A DNA stretch of 64,000 nucleotides from contig CM068827.1 of NCBI GenBank assembly GCA_028554795.2, forward strand, positions 138,886,493 through 138,950,492, given 5' to 3'. This document shows, in pieces, positions 11,791-20,920 of this stretch; position 1 is the first letter of the stretch; each line of letters opens with the position of its first letter. The notes under the pieces were generated by a model, which was given only the letters and a program-made list of their open reading frames with translations, searched no databases and was not told where the DNA came from. Position numbers and translations under genes: made by a program. The stretch comes from Sinohyriopsis cumingii (Eukaryota; Mollusca; Bivalvia; Unionida; Unionidae).

Positions 11791-12571
11791 AATAAAAGGA
11801 AAAACAAAATCGAAGGCAAATAAATAATTTGCTTACAGAATTTTCAGCATTTTTGTTTTCAGATCATAAGACCATGTCCCCTACTTAGTAAATATAATGA
11901 TCTTATAATTCGACAAAGATTTTTGGGATGGAGCAAAACAGTAAAAATCTTCAAAACAAGCTTGGGTAAAAGTGCATCTTTAAACATGGGCTTATCATGG
12001 AAAAATATGGTACATAGATAAATGTATACATCTCAAATTAATATTTGATAATATTAAATAAAGGAATGACAATGAAAAAAATATCACCAATGACTAAGGT
12101 AATGACAATAAATACATGTTTATACATACAAACAACCTGGTTATTTCCTTTCCTGCCTCTAGATTGTATAAAAATCATTCTGGAACTCTCCATAGCATAT
12201 ATTATATTATTTCCAAATAATTAGTCATTACTATTTAAAGAACTACTGAAATAGATCTTGTTAAAAATATTCCAGTATAATTAGCATTAATCATTCACAT
12301 ATACTATTAACATTTAACAACTTTAAACAAATGTATCTTTCTTTAAAAATGCGCAGTTTTATATGGATGCTTTGTATCTATTTTGATTGTTATCTTTCAA
12401 AAAACTTTATTCCTCTCTTCGATAATTTTATAATTTACGTGAAAATTGTCCACTTATGGCCGAGTTTGTCCAACAAAGTAAGACTTTCACCTTGATATTT
12501 ATGTTCTGTGGGTTGCACCAAAACAACAAACATCGTGTGAAAATCTTACATTTTTCTAGTGGCTGAGTAGT
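11791..12571. other. Non-coding stretch
   Basis: AT-rich unique sequence, no feature recognised. Confidence 0.5.
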
Positions 12572-12664
12572 TAGACCAACAAGATGTTCTCCACCTTTTT
12601 TTTTTTTTTATTTTGACTGGCGGCAGTCAAAAAAAAAAAAAGGTAGAGAACATCTTGTTGGTCT
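12572..12664. repeat. Near-perfect foldback (hairpin) element
   Basis: The left arm TAGACCAACAAGATGTTCTC plus CACC and a T-run is mirrored by an A-run, GGTAGAGAACATCTTGTTGG and TCTA. The centre is itself a palindrome, TGACTGGCGGCAGTCA (12614-12629). The arms are ~36 bases with one clear mismatch, so the whole 93 bases can form one long stem. It looks like a foldback MITE or a recently created inverted duplication. Confidence 0.85.
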
Positions 12665-15155
12665 AGCTGAGAAGTTTGATATTCTTGGTCCGAAATGAGA
12701 ATAATCAGAGATACTTTTGTCACTAGGCGTCATGTGCCTTTATCTTTTAGGATATCAAATACGCTCCATATTTATTTATTTTACAAAGATGTACGACTGG
12801 GACCCAGTTTGCTTTGAAAAGAAACAACAATAAACAGCAATACAAATACATTTTGTTTTGTTCATCCCCACGTGTCGCTCAATCAACTATCTAGTAACTA
12901 CTATCTACGTGATTACGCAACACGAGGTCAATCGTATGGATCATGCCTAATATTAATCACAACTGAACTCGGTCATTTCCGATACATCGAGAAATAACCT
13001 CGAAAGAGTTGTAGGAATACACATTAATTTTTATGTGATTGGATTCGCCTCGGGCGGAGTACAATCGCGTTAAATAGAAAAGCAAAGACCGAGAACTCCG
13101 AATAAAGCTGGAATTTCCCTAATCAGTCCATAGAACAAAAATAGTGTTATTTCGTAACACAAAAAACCGGGATCCCGGAATATAGTGCAAGTGGGGAAGG
13201 TTGCAAATATCTACATTTTTGTGTCTAGAGCTTGCATAAGAACGTAGCAATTTATAGCATATTATTAAATAAAGTAGAAACTGCAGTTTATCATATTTGA
13301 AGTGGGGTTTTTGTTAGCAAACAATACAAAAGGCCATGTATGTTTAAGCTGCATGTACCACAGCGTCTTAATTAGAAACGATTCATTTAAAGATGCTATT
13401 TATTCTGACCGTAATAAGGTTACCAAAATATTCATGTGCAACTCAATATGCATATATACTTACATTTCGACAACAAATATGCTGCATTTCGAGCAGTCTG
13501 CATCAACGATAGCAAGCGTCTCTGCTAAGGGTCTCGAGCTATTTTACTGGACAAAAAAATGTCTCGGAAGGGAACGCACAGAACAGTGACGTATTCCACT
13601 ACACAAGCGCACAGAATCGTGACGTATTCCACCACACACCTCCGCGTCTTTACCCCTCAAAAATAGTTCCAAACATATTACCTTTTTCTTCTCTTTTGTC
13701 TTTTTTTTAGTTTGTTTGTTTTTATGGCTTGCTAAGGTCAGTTTAATATATTGTCTTGATTTAAATTTAAACCAGCAAAATTCTTGGTAAAATGTGTTTA
13801 CACGTTTTGGCATAATGGATAGTTAGCCATTCTGTTTTTATGTGGAGACCCTGGGTCGTGCGTTACGTTTCGGTAAGGTGCTGAGTGCACCCGGCTCAAA
13901 GCAAGGACTACCGATTAGTAGATTCCGTGAAGCAAACCCAAAAACTAGCGGAAATAATACGATTTTAATACTGCAGAAATGTGCCTTTTGAACATGTTCT
14001 GATCTGGACCTGTTGTTATCGTTGCACAAAATAGCACAAAGCGCTGTATTAGAAAAGAAGTAGTTTAAAAAAGAAAGTCACCTATTTTTTAATCAGTGTT
14101 TAGGCCACGTGACAGCGCCCTTCCCCTAGCAACATGTCAAGAACAAATATACACGTAACATCACGGGTTAAGCATCTTATGGCATACTATGATGACGTCA
14201 AATTTACCTTCGAGCTTGTGATAATTTTGCATTTAGGAAACATCTGTCTTTTCCACTGACACACCATAAAAAGTTTTATTGCATAAGTAATAATAGTGTA
14301 ATATTAATAGGCCATTAAGTTCGATATTTGGAAAAGAAGTCGGGGCAGATTAGAAGCGAATTTTCTCATGCACTTAAGTCCTCTTTTATCAGTCTTCAGT
14401 ACAGTGCTAAGCATGTCTGATCTAGAATTTCGCACTTAAGGTCTTATTGAACTGAATATAATACAGAAAATCTCACAAGTTCAATTGAGCGTGCTTAGCG
14501 GCGATCACTGGGGATCGATTCCAAAGAAATTAAGAGTGTGGAACTTGGATAAGGTCGATGGATAGAGGGCCGGTAGAGGGGAAGAGACCAACTTAAACTT
14601 GTAACAATGTATTACATTGTTATAGAGCTCCTCCGCCCCCCCCCCCTCCATTTACCGTTACTCATAATTTTTTTAGTGACGAGCAATATCATAACGGTGG
14701 CAGTGGTGCAGAGTGATAATACCCAGGAAGTGTCTATTCTCAAGGCTGCCGTGTCCCAACTATTTGCACGGTCACCATATGCCCATAACAAACGAGTTAA
14801 TGAATTGGGGACATGTCAAAAATATTCCAAATGATGCAAACTCAAATAAAAATAATATATACCAACAACACCATCAAGATATGGCGGCAGATTCATCGGA
14901 CTACAAAGTGCCATAAAAAAGGAAATAGCTCAATAGTTTCTATTTCGTATGGCGGCCATACTCTAAAGACTATTTGCACACAGCTGCCATATACCTCTGA
15001 CGTTAACAATATTTACACTTAAACTGATGTCTGTCTCACGGTCTTGATTATGATTATGTGCAAACAATTAGATGCAATTTCAAGTTTATTCAAACAGTCC
15101 AGAATTTTGTTTGCAATAGACAGCCATAACATCAGCCATGAAATATTTTCCAAAG
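12665..15155. other. Non-coding stretch left of element E1
   Basis: Mixed, somewhat GC-richer sequence (12850-14600) with no supportable exon. A C-run lies near 14636. Open frames of 60-95 codons here show no family likeness and overlap each other on both strands. Confidence 0.5.
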
Positions 15156-15156
15156 T

Positions 15157-15161
15157 TTGTA
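15157..15161. repeat. E1 target-site duplication, left copy
   Basis: TTGTA (TTTGTA if one base is shared with the element end) directly before the E1 terminus AGCAGCAG. The same TTGTA follows the right terminus at 31368-31372. Polinton insertions typically make ~6-bp duplications. Confidence 0.8.
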
Positions 15162-15471
15162 AGCAGCAGAGGGGCTGTACAGACCGAAACTTTTTGCACA
15201 ATAAACCCCTCCAGGAAACTATTCCTCGATAGAGGGCTTATTTCGACGAAATAAACCCTTCTATTCAGAATACAGGACAAAAAAAAATGTCCCCCGAAAA
15301 CTCGAAGAGTTTCCAGGGACAAACTCGTTGAGTTTGCACTGACAACTTGGGTTACTTCAATAAATCTGAAACAGTTTCCGTGGCGGGGTCGTTATTGAAA
15401 AATCCATGGGTCGGGTCCATCCCCTCTGCTGCTCTGGGAAATGAGTTTCCAAGGAAAAACATTTTTATGTT
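15162..15471 (+). repeat. E1 left terminal inverted repeat (310 bp)
   Basis: Its reverse complement is 31058-31367, apparently perfect or nearly so. The outer end AGCAGCAGAGGGG reappears inverted near the inner end (CCCCTCTGCTGCT, about 15420-15433). Inside are stem-loops: TTATTTC-GAC-GAAATAA (about 15239-15255), AAACTC-GAA-GAGTTT (15298-15312) and AAACTC-GTT-GAGTTT (15321-15335). No gene is assigned; open frames here occur equally in both TIR copies. Confidence 0.95.
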
Positions 15472-15500
15472 AGCGGAATTAAATCATTGACAAATAAATA

Positions 15501-16535
15501 ATGGCAAATATTGGAGAAGCACATACGACTAGATTAGCTCGAGAACGTCTCGAAGCAATTCAGAAATTTCTTCCTGTCCGTGATAGTGTCAGACAAAAAT
15601 TACAACTAAGACAGCAAGCACGGGAAGGCTTTGCAGAGACTACGGAGGAATTATTTAAACCCGTGACCAAAGCTACTGAAAAATCCGCAGCTGTTACCAA
15701 AGAGGCTTTAATAGAGCAAAGGAAAATTTTACAGGATATTTCAGCTGGACTTAAACCCCCGCCTCCACCCGATGAAGTTGTTGTGTCAGTACCTGCTGGT
15801 AAGCGAGTAACAGGGAGAATTACTGACCCCGCCAAAAGATTTACGCCGGATTATATTGAACTTCTTAAAAATGTACCAGAAGAGAAATTACCTGAGACAA
15901 TACTGTTAGGATTGATTAGAAGAGATGTGTCTTTAAACCCAGAACACGGTTCTATGACAGATGATAATTTTATCAAATATTCGTATCGTATACGTGAAAA
16001 TAAAAAACAAATCAGCAGGGACGATACAAAATACGATAGACTTGTAGATGCTATACGTAAACTTGAAATTCCACCATCGCAACCTCAAGAAGAAAAATCA
16101 CCGTTGCAACACACAGAACGACAACAATATCCTTCACGGCGAAGAGCAATAGATCCTGACCTAACTCCGTTAAGTGAATACGAGGCTGCATCTGAAGGAA
16201 GTCCGCGGGGCCAAAAATTCAAACAAACTAGGTCGCCGATAATTAGCTTAACAACATCTTCTGAAAGTTTGCCTCAAGACATTTTATCCCCAAGAATTGT
16301 ACCATCAACAGGGGAGGGTTTAGGATCCGGTTTTATTGCCTGCCCTAATAATATCATCGATGATGTATCACGGTTGGAAGTTCTCATCGGAGGAAGACGT
16401 GCCGGAAACAATTCTCCGGAAATTATAAATGAAGCCGCAGATATCTGTCAGAGACTATTTCAGCGTGGCATCATGGATATCAGCATCTACCGGGGGCTCA
16501 TTGATGAACTCGCAGACGGTTACCACAGCGACTAA
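15501..16535 (+). CDS. P344, unknown virion-type protein of E1
   Basis: First gene after the left TIR, 344 residues, with ATG preceded by AATAAATA. The N-terminus is helical and charged (ARERLEAIQKFLPVRDSVRQ). A Pro run PPPPP lies near residue 90, the middle is low in complexity and probably disordered, and the C-terminus is conserved (SRLEVLIGG.RAGNNSPEII, then DICQRLF). E2 has a homologue at 41936-43218 with the same two ends and a much longer proline-rich middle. I do not recognise the family. Position at the head of the capsid block suggests a structural or scaffold protein (inference). Confidence 0.8.
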   Translation: MANIGEAHTTRLARERLEAIQKFLPVRDSVRQKLQLRQQAREGFAETTEELFKPVTKATEKSAAVTKEALIEQRKILQDISAGLKPPPPPDEVVVSVPAGKRVTGRITDPAKRFTPDYIELLKNVPEEKLPETILLGLIRRDVSLNPEHGSMTDDNFIKYSYRIRENKKQISRDDTKYDRLVDAIRKLEIPPSQPQEEKSPLQHTERQQYPSRRRAIDPDLTPLSEYEAASEGSPRGQKFKQTRSPIISLTTSSESLPQDILSPRIVPSTGEGLGSGFIACPNNIIDDVSRLEVLIGGRRAGNNSPEIINEAADICQRLFQRGIMDISIYRGLIDELADGYHSD

Positions 16536-16541
16536 TAATTA

Positions 16542-16557
16542 AATTTGCTAGCAAATT
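16542..16557. repeat. Palindrome AATTTGC-TA-GCAAATT between P344 and P152
   Basis: Perfect 7-bp stem with a TA centre in the intergenic space just after the P344 stop. The equivalent E2 spacer lacks it. Confidence 0.8.
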
Positions 16558-16584
16558 CAGTTAGATAAACAATAATTAAATAAA

Positions 16585-17043
16585 ATGATACTACACGATT
16601 CTTTTCGCAGACCAAGAAGTGTCAGAGTAGTAAACTCACGATTACCAGTATACGAGGTTGTTTACGGAGATGGAGTCGGTGATGTTGTTAGGGATTTAGT
16701 CACAAGAATCGCTCCGAAAGCTGGACCGTTAGCAAAACAATTCGCGATGAAAGCCGCTGATGTTGTCAAGGATAAAGCCATTGGCACTGTTGGTAGTCTT
16801 GCCGGGAAAGCATTTCAATCAATCAAGGATCGACTAGCACAGCTGATACGAAAAAAAAACCCAGTCGAGAGGTTGGTGCCAGTAAAACTACCATCCACTG
16901 AAGCTATGCCGGCAAATGTTAGTAGCGTAGTAAATAAGGCCGTAAATCAGAAATTAGCTGAGATCGCAACAGCAGGAATTACCTCCAAAGCGTTGCAAGA
17001 TAGTGTAACTGCTAATTTGATAGCTGGTAGTGGTTTCCGGTGA
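16585..17043 (+). CDS. P152, small helical virion-type protein of E1
   Basis: 152 residues with ATG after ATTAAATAAA. A basic N-terminus (FRRPRSVRVVNSRLP) leads into amphipathic helices (DVVRDLVTRIAPKAG.LAKQ) and an RKK stretch. The C-terminal end LIAGSGFR contains IAGS|G, which fits the adenovirus-protease consensus (M/I/L)xGx|G. The E2 homologue (43247-43732) ends in IPGSG, so the site type is kept. Family unknown. By position before the capsid gene and its amphipathic character, a minor capsid or membrane-active role is plausible (inference). Confidence 0.8.
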   Translation: MILHDSFRRPRSVRVVNSRLPVYEVVYGDGVGDVVRDLVTRIAPKAGPLAKQFAMKAADVVKDKAIGTVGSLAGKAFQSIKDRLAQLIRKKNPVERLVPVKLPSTEAMPANVSSVVNKAVNQKLAEIATAGITSKALQDSVTANLIAGSGFR

Positions 17044-17080
17044 CGATAACATTTTAATTAGATCATCACAAATAATAATA

Positions 17081-18421
17081 ATGTTTGCACGAAAATCCAA
17101 TGACGCGTTTGATATGTCCAAACCAGTACTTAAAGATGATTCTGTACGTGATTTTCAATATTATTCTTATGAAGCACGTGATCCTAACCAACGCGGAAGA
17201 ATTGAACTACAGGTCCAGGATACAAGTAGATACTTCTTGCCCGCTGAGGCCTTCATCGAAGTTGAAGGTAGGCTTTTAAAGAATGATAACACTAACTACG
17301 GAATCGGCGACCGAGTTGGATTTGTTAACAACGGCATCATGGCGTTATTTAAATCCGCTATTTACATGATAGATGGAAAAGAAATTGAAACAATTCATGA
17401 TAACGTCGACGTTGCCACAACAATTCTCGGGTTGGCGAGATACTCGGATGATTACACCAGATCAGCCGGACCATCAATGATGTTTGCAAAGGATATAACC
17501 GACAGCCCCGAGAACAGGAATGTAACAATGAATAATGCCGGTGACGCAGTTGCATCGATGAACGAAAATTTTAATTTGGGTTTTGCAACACGTAGATCGA
17601 TGTTAAGTGGAGATGAAGAGTTCTCAGGTGTGATTCCATTGTCTCACATCTTTGGATTCTGCAGAGATGTCCACAAGGTCATATTCGGTGCCAAACACAC
17701 AGTTGTACTTGTGCGAAAACCTGATGATAATGACGCTATCTGGCGAGATGCTGCTGTTGCCCCTGGTCAGGTAATACTAACTAAACTGTGGTTGTGGATG
17801 CCAGTGTTGTCTCCGTCAATCACCGAAGAACAACGACTGTTGTCTTTCATGGACACGGGCGGTAAATCACTGCTATCCTGGAAAACAACAACCACAGACG
17901 TTATTCAGGGTGATAATGGTGGGTTGTTTACATGGCATATATCATCGCAACAAGGAGTATCAGCACCACGACATATTTTCATTGCATTTCAATACCGTGC
18001 TAGAACAGATAGCCAGGAAAGAAATCCAATGGTATTTGATACACTTGGAGTTTCTGAAGTTTCGTTGAGAATAAATGGGCATCAGGAGCCATCTGAGGAT
18101 ATATTAATAGATTTCGAACATCATCGTGTCGCACGCGCGTATCATCGTCTGATGTCATTTATGGGGCGCGACCTTAATGTAGACACTGGCCTGCAAATAT
18201 CACAGCGAGACTTTATGAGTTTATATCCGATTTATTACTTTTCGCTGGAACATCTTGATCTGGTTAAACAATCTGTTGTCGACCTACATTTCCGAGCTCG
18301 TGTAGGTGTTCCTGCTGGTGGTTACAGAGCGATTGCTGTCATACTCTCCGATAAAGCAATGCTGCTTGAAGGTGTTGGCGGACGAATGAGGGTCATCGAC
18401 GCTCCAATCGAGAATATGTAA
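17081..18421 (+). CDS. Major capsid protein, double-jelly-roll type (Polinton-like)
   Basis: 446 residues from ATG 17081; upstream in-frame codons exist to 17030, but E2 starts at the same MFAR-, so 17081 is chosen. It forms the icosahedral shell in Polinton/adintovirus-like elements. Seen here: beta-rich sequence, VGFVNNGIMALFKSA near residues 75-95, and SHIFGFCRDVHKVIFGAKHT followed by DNDAIWR. That last region resembles the SHIFGF.-KHTL-DNDAI block of Polinton capsids (family knowledge). A second conserved block is YPIYYFSLEHLDLVKQSVVD near the C-terminus. E2 keeps an intact homologue (43746-45191) with high identity. It sits between P152 and the core-like protein. No frame damage. Confidence 0.8.
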   Translation: MFARKSNDAFDMSKPVLKDDSVRDFQYYSYEARDPNQRGRIELQVQDTSRYFLPAEAFIEVEGRLLKNDNTNYGIGDRVGFVNNGIMALFKSAIYMIDGKEIETIHDNVDVATTILGLARYSDDYTRSAGPSMMFAKDITDSPENRNVTMNNAGDAVASMNENFNLGFATRRSMLSGDEEFSGVIPLSHIFGFCRDVHKVIFGAKHTVVLVRKPDDNDAIWRDAAVAPGQVILTKLWLWMPVLSPSITEEQRLLSFMDTGGKSLLSWKTTTTDVIQGDNGGLFTWHISSQQGVSAPRHIFIAFQYRARTDSQERNPMVFDTLGVSEVSLRINGHQEPSEDILIDFEHHRVARAYHRLMSFMGRDLNVDTGLQISQRDFMSLYPIYYFSLEHLDLVKQSVVDLHFRARVGVPAGGYRAIAVILSDKAMLLEGVGGRMRVIDAPIENM

Positions 18422-18448
18422 CGCAATTAAAATCAAACTTAGGATATA

Positions 18449-18892
18449 ATGTCATACAGTCATGTTAATGTCACCTTGACTTCCGGTCAAACGAAGAAAT
18501 TGCAATCAAAGAACGCAAGCACGTGCGGGACATCAATAACACTAAAACGAGATCAGATTACTGGTGGTCCAAACAAATTGTCGTTGACTAATACTCAGCT
18601 TAAACATTTTAATAAGGCACTAACAGCAAAAACCGGTGTCCGACTTGATTTCTCTGCTGCAGCTATCAAGGACATGACTAAAACCGGTGGAATATTTCCT
18701 CTTCTCGCAGCAATACCGGCGTTGATTGCCGCGGCAGCACCAGCCGTAGCAAAAGCCGCAGCACTCGGTGCAGTTGGAACTGCAGCTGGAATGGCACTAA
18801 AAAAGGCAACGGGAAAAGGATACAAGAAAAAAAAGGGACGCGGTCTAAGACTACCAGGAACTCCACCATCATGGTATCCAAAAAAATTCTAA
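18449..18892 (+). CDS. Small hydrophobic/basic core-like protein of E1
   Basis: 147 residues. The N-terminal half carries GGPNKLSLTNTQLKHFNKAL. A long Ala-rich hydrophobic segment (about residues 86-118) then leads to a lysine-rich tail (GKGYKKKKGRGLRLPG). Hydrophobic plus basic organisation directly before the protease recalls adenovirus minor core or capsid proteins, but no family assignment can be made by eye. Its last 22 bases overlap the protease start. The E2 copy (45219-45759) is frameshifted near the N-terminus, then open and in the same frame as the protease. Confidence 0.75.
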   Translation: MSYSHVNVTLTSGQTKKLQSKNASTCGTSITLKRDQITGGPNKLSLTNTQLKHFNKALTAKTGVRLDFSAAAIKDMTKTGGIFPLLAAIPALIAAAAPAVAKAAALGAVGTAAGMALKKATGKGYKKKKGRGLRLPGTPPSWYPKKF

Positions 18893-19311
18893 CGCCGTTG
18901 AGCAATTTTGATTTACTCGATGCTGTTAAAAAATTGCGTGTAAAACATTTCAGAGGCGTATTTATGCGAGATCAATTACCGCAACGACCGAATAATCCAG
19001 AAACTGGCATTATCAATCTCGACAACAAAGATGGTCCGGGAACTCACTGGGTTGCTTACGCGATCGATCCACGTGGAATTATCTATTTTGATTCGTACGG
19101 TTTAGCACCGCCAGTTGAGTTTCTCAAGTATGTCAGCAGATTTTCTAATGTTCCAGTGTGGCAGTCGACGTTACCAACACAAACATTAATTGATCCGCCC
19201 ATTTGTGGGAGGGAGGTTTTAAATGTTCTTGATGCAATCTCAAGAAATCCAGCAACTCCTCCTCATAAAGTAGTGTATGAATATACCGCATCGAGAAATG
19301 CTAGCATTTGA
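18871..19311 (+). CDS. Adenain-type maturation cysteine protease
   Basis: 146 residues. It processes capsid and core precursors in adenoviruses and Polintons (clan CE). The catalytic set is visible: His59 in GTHWVAYA, Asp74 in YFDSYGLAPP, Gln104 in STLPTQ and Cys112 in DPPICG, in the right order and spacing for adenain. Length is slightly under adenovirus protease (~200). The start overlaps the upstream gene, as expected for a compact late block; no other in-frame Met precedes the conserved FRGVFMRDQLP. The stop lies inside a palindrome AAATGC-TA-GCATTT (19296-19309). The E2 homologue (45757-46179) keeps all four residues. Confidence 0.92.
   Translation: MVSKKILTPLSNFDLLDAVKKLRVKHFRGVFMRDQLPQRPNNPETGIINLDNKDGPGTHWVAYAIDPRGIIYFDSYGLAPPVEFLKYVSRFSNVPVWQSTLPTQTLIDPPICGREVLNVLDAISRNPATPPHKVVYEYTASRNASI
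19296..19309. repeat. Palindrome AAATGC-TA-GCATTT at the protease stop
   Basis: Perfect 6-bp stem with TA centre, supplying the last codons of the E1 protease. The E2 protease ends with a different sequence. Confidence 0.8.
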
Positions 19312-19329
19312 AAAACAGCAATAAGAATA

Positions 19330-20340
19330 ATGGTGGATATTTACGGAAGACCTTTCACACGAGGAGGTAAACCAAGCACAGATGCTGATCTCTCAAAATA
19401 TGCGACCAAAGATGAAGTCGATAATCTTTTGAATATAGCTGGAGTTGACCCAGATGAAGTTGCTATTTTCCAAGACAGGCAAGGAAAACTAAGAACGAGC
19501 AACATTAAGTGGAATGATATAATTCGCAGAGTTCTTGGAGCTACCAAGGATAACTTCGTTGCATTTAGTGATGGCGGCCGGATCAAGGACTCGAATATAT
19601 CAATCGCAAGCATCAAAGACAGTATTGATAAAGGTGTTGATAAATGTGTGAAAAAAGCCGGTGACACGATGACAGGCGAACTCAGCATGAGCGGCAACAA
19701 AATAACCGCGTTAGCGAATCCCGAATCCGACCAGGATGCGTCAAACAAACAATACGTGGACATCGTCAACGGTAAACTAAATACGCTGCGTGCAGAGCAT
19801 GATGTTCACGTGGGCGCGTTTACAAGATTTCGAAGAAACTTCGTAAAAACTGATGAGGTCGTGGATAAGTTCTTTGGGACTCCTCCAGTCGTCGATGTAA
19901 AACTCGCTGATGTAAAGACCGACATTAACACGATCAAACAAACACAGCAGGATATCGTATCGGGTATTCCTGATATCGTTAACAAAACCAGTTTGATTAA
20001 AGTTCCCACTGGAGTTACTCCGGGGCATATCACCAACATCGTATTCACGGTATCATCGGGATTCGCAACATGGTCACGACAAAATAACACTATCAAATAT
20101 ACAGCAACAGCCACCGGTGTTTACAGGTTGTCTGTGTTTTCAGCCGCTAAATTTGAAATCTTCACAACATATCCTTGGAGACATTCCACCGATAAGTATT
20201 CCGGGGTTTGCACTGTAATACTAAACAGCGGAACCGAGGAAACATTTATGCTTGAAGCCGAGGACGATAGTTTAACAGCAACATCTTACTGGTTTTGTTT
20301 GGAATTCGTCGCTGCAACGCCTCAATTGGTTACCGCGTAA
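19330..20340 (+). CDS. Fibre/spike-like protein with phage tail-fibre motif
   Basis: 336 residues. The conserved N-terminus MVDIYGRPF and DLSKYATKDEVDNLL probably anchors to the particle (inference, shared with both E2 copies). Residues 110-144 contain AGDTMTGELSMSGNKI and DQDASNKQYVD, the motif typical of bacteriophage tail-fibre shafts. Helical segments follow, and the last ~115 residues are a beta-rich head (ATATGVYRLSVFSAAKFEIF, YWFCLEFVAATPQL) with a C1q/TNF-like look, stated tentatively. It lies between the protease and the two-TM gene. E2 has two tandem broken copies. Likely role: receptor attachment. Confidence 0.72.
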   Translation: MVDIYGRPFTRGGKPSTDADLSKYATKDEVDNLLNIAGVDPDEVAIFQDRQGKLRTSNIKWNDIIRRVLGATKDNFVAFSDGGRIKDSNISIASIKDSIDKGVDKCVKKAGDTMTGELSMSGNKITALANPESDQDASNKQYVDIVNGKLNTLRAEHDVHVGAFTRFRRNFVKTDEVVDKFFGTPPVVDVKLADVKTDINTIKQTQQDIVSGIPDIVNKTSLIKVPTGVTPGHITNIVFTVSSGFATWSRQNNTIKYTATATGVYRLSVFSAAKFEIFTTYPWRHSTDKYSGVCTVILNSGTEETFMLEAEDDSLTATSYWFCLEFVAATPQLVTA

Positions 20341-20347
20341 TTGAATA

Positions 20348-20920
20348 ATGTCAACGACGCCAGATGCTCAACAATATCGATACAATCAAGTCCGTGAGTG
20401 GCAATCTGAGTTAAAAACTGTCATCGAAGTAACTAGTCAAAAAGTAAAAAAATACAAGCGCCGCATAACAGTGCTGGATATTATGGTTTATTCAGTATCT
20501 GCCGTTGTTGCATCTGCCGGAGCAATACTATCAGCGGTCACTCCGGTAACTGCAGCAGTCGCCGCCACGATCTGTGTTTCCGCGGCCACAACAACAGCTG
20601 GAGTTTTCGGCATCATAGCAAAAAAAATATCATCATGTGCTAACACAAAATTACACGATTACACGACAAAATTAAATACAGCCACGACCGCATATCAGAA
20701 ATTATCATCGCTGATATCATCATCGTTAGACGTGCAAAGTAGCGACGCTACGATATCAGATTCTGAATTCAAACTAATGTCAGATGCGTACAATGACTAT
20801 TTGAAAACTAAACAAATAAATAATGTCAATAGAACTGCTTCAACAAATAGTCACAAACACAACACCGGTAAGGACCACAATGATCTCAGTGTCCTCGACG
20901 ACACCAGAATTCGGTATTAA
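20348..20920 (+). CDS. Two-transmembrane protein of E1
   Basis: 190 residues. A basic helical N-terminus (QKVKKYKRR) precedes two hydrophobic helices at about 41-63 and 66-91, then a helical tail (KLHDYTTKLNTATTAYQKLS). Two close TM segments followed by a coiled tail resemble SLATT-type two-TM proteins, a resemblance by pattern only. The 3' 98 bases overlap the next gene in another frame, and the E2 pair keeps the same kind of overlap. The E2 homologue (47874-48398) has one nonsense codon. Function unknown; membrane association is the only clear property. Confidence 0.7.
   Translation: MSTTPDAQQYRYNQVREWQSELKTVIEVTSQKVKKYKRRITVLDIMVYSVSAVVASAGAILSAVTPVTAAVAATICVSAATTTAGVFGIIAKKISSCANTKLHDYTTKLNTATTAYQKLSSLISSSLDVQSSDATISDSEFKLMSDAYNDYLKTKQINNVNRTASTNSHKHNTGKDHNDLSVLDDTRIRY

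Noticed and set aside
13544..14029. Overlapping 63-95-residue frames near 13.3-14.0 kb
   Set aside because: They overlap on both strands and lack splice sites, domain likeness or repeated support.
15086..15322. Open frame in the left TIR, repeated at 31207-31416
   Set aside because: It is simply the TIR sequence in both orientations, with the last residues set by different flanks. No family likeness.
19341..19769. 142-residue minus-strand open frame under the fibre gene
   Set aside because: Antisense of a long well-supported gene, with no start context and no homology.
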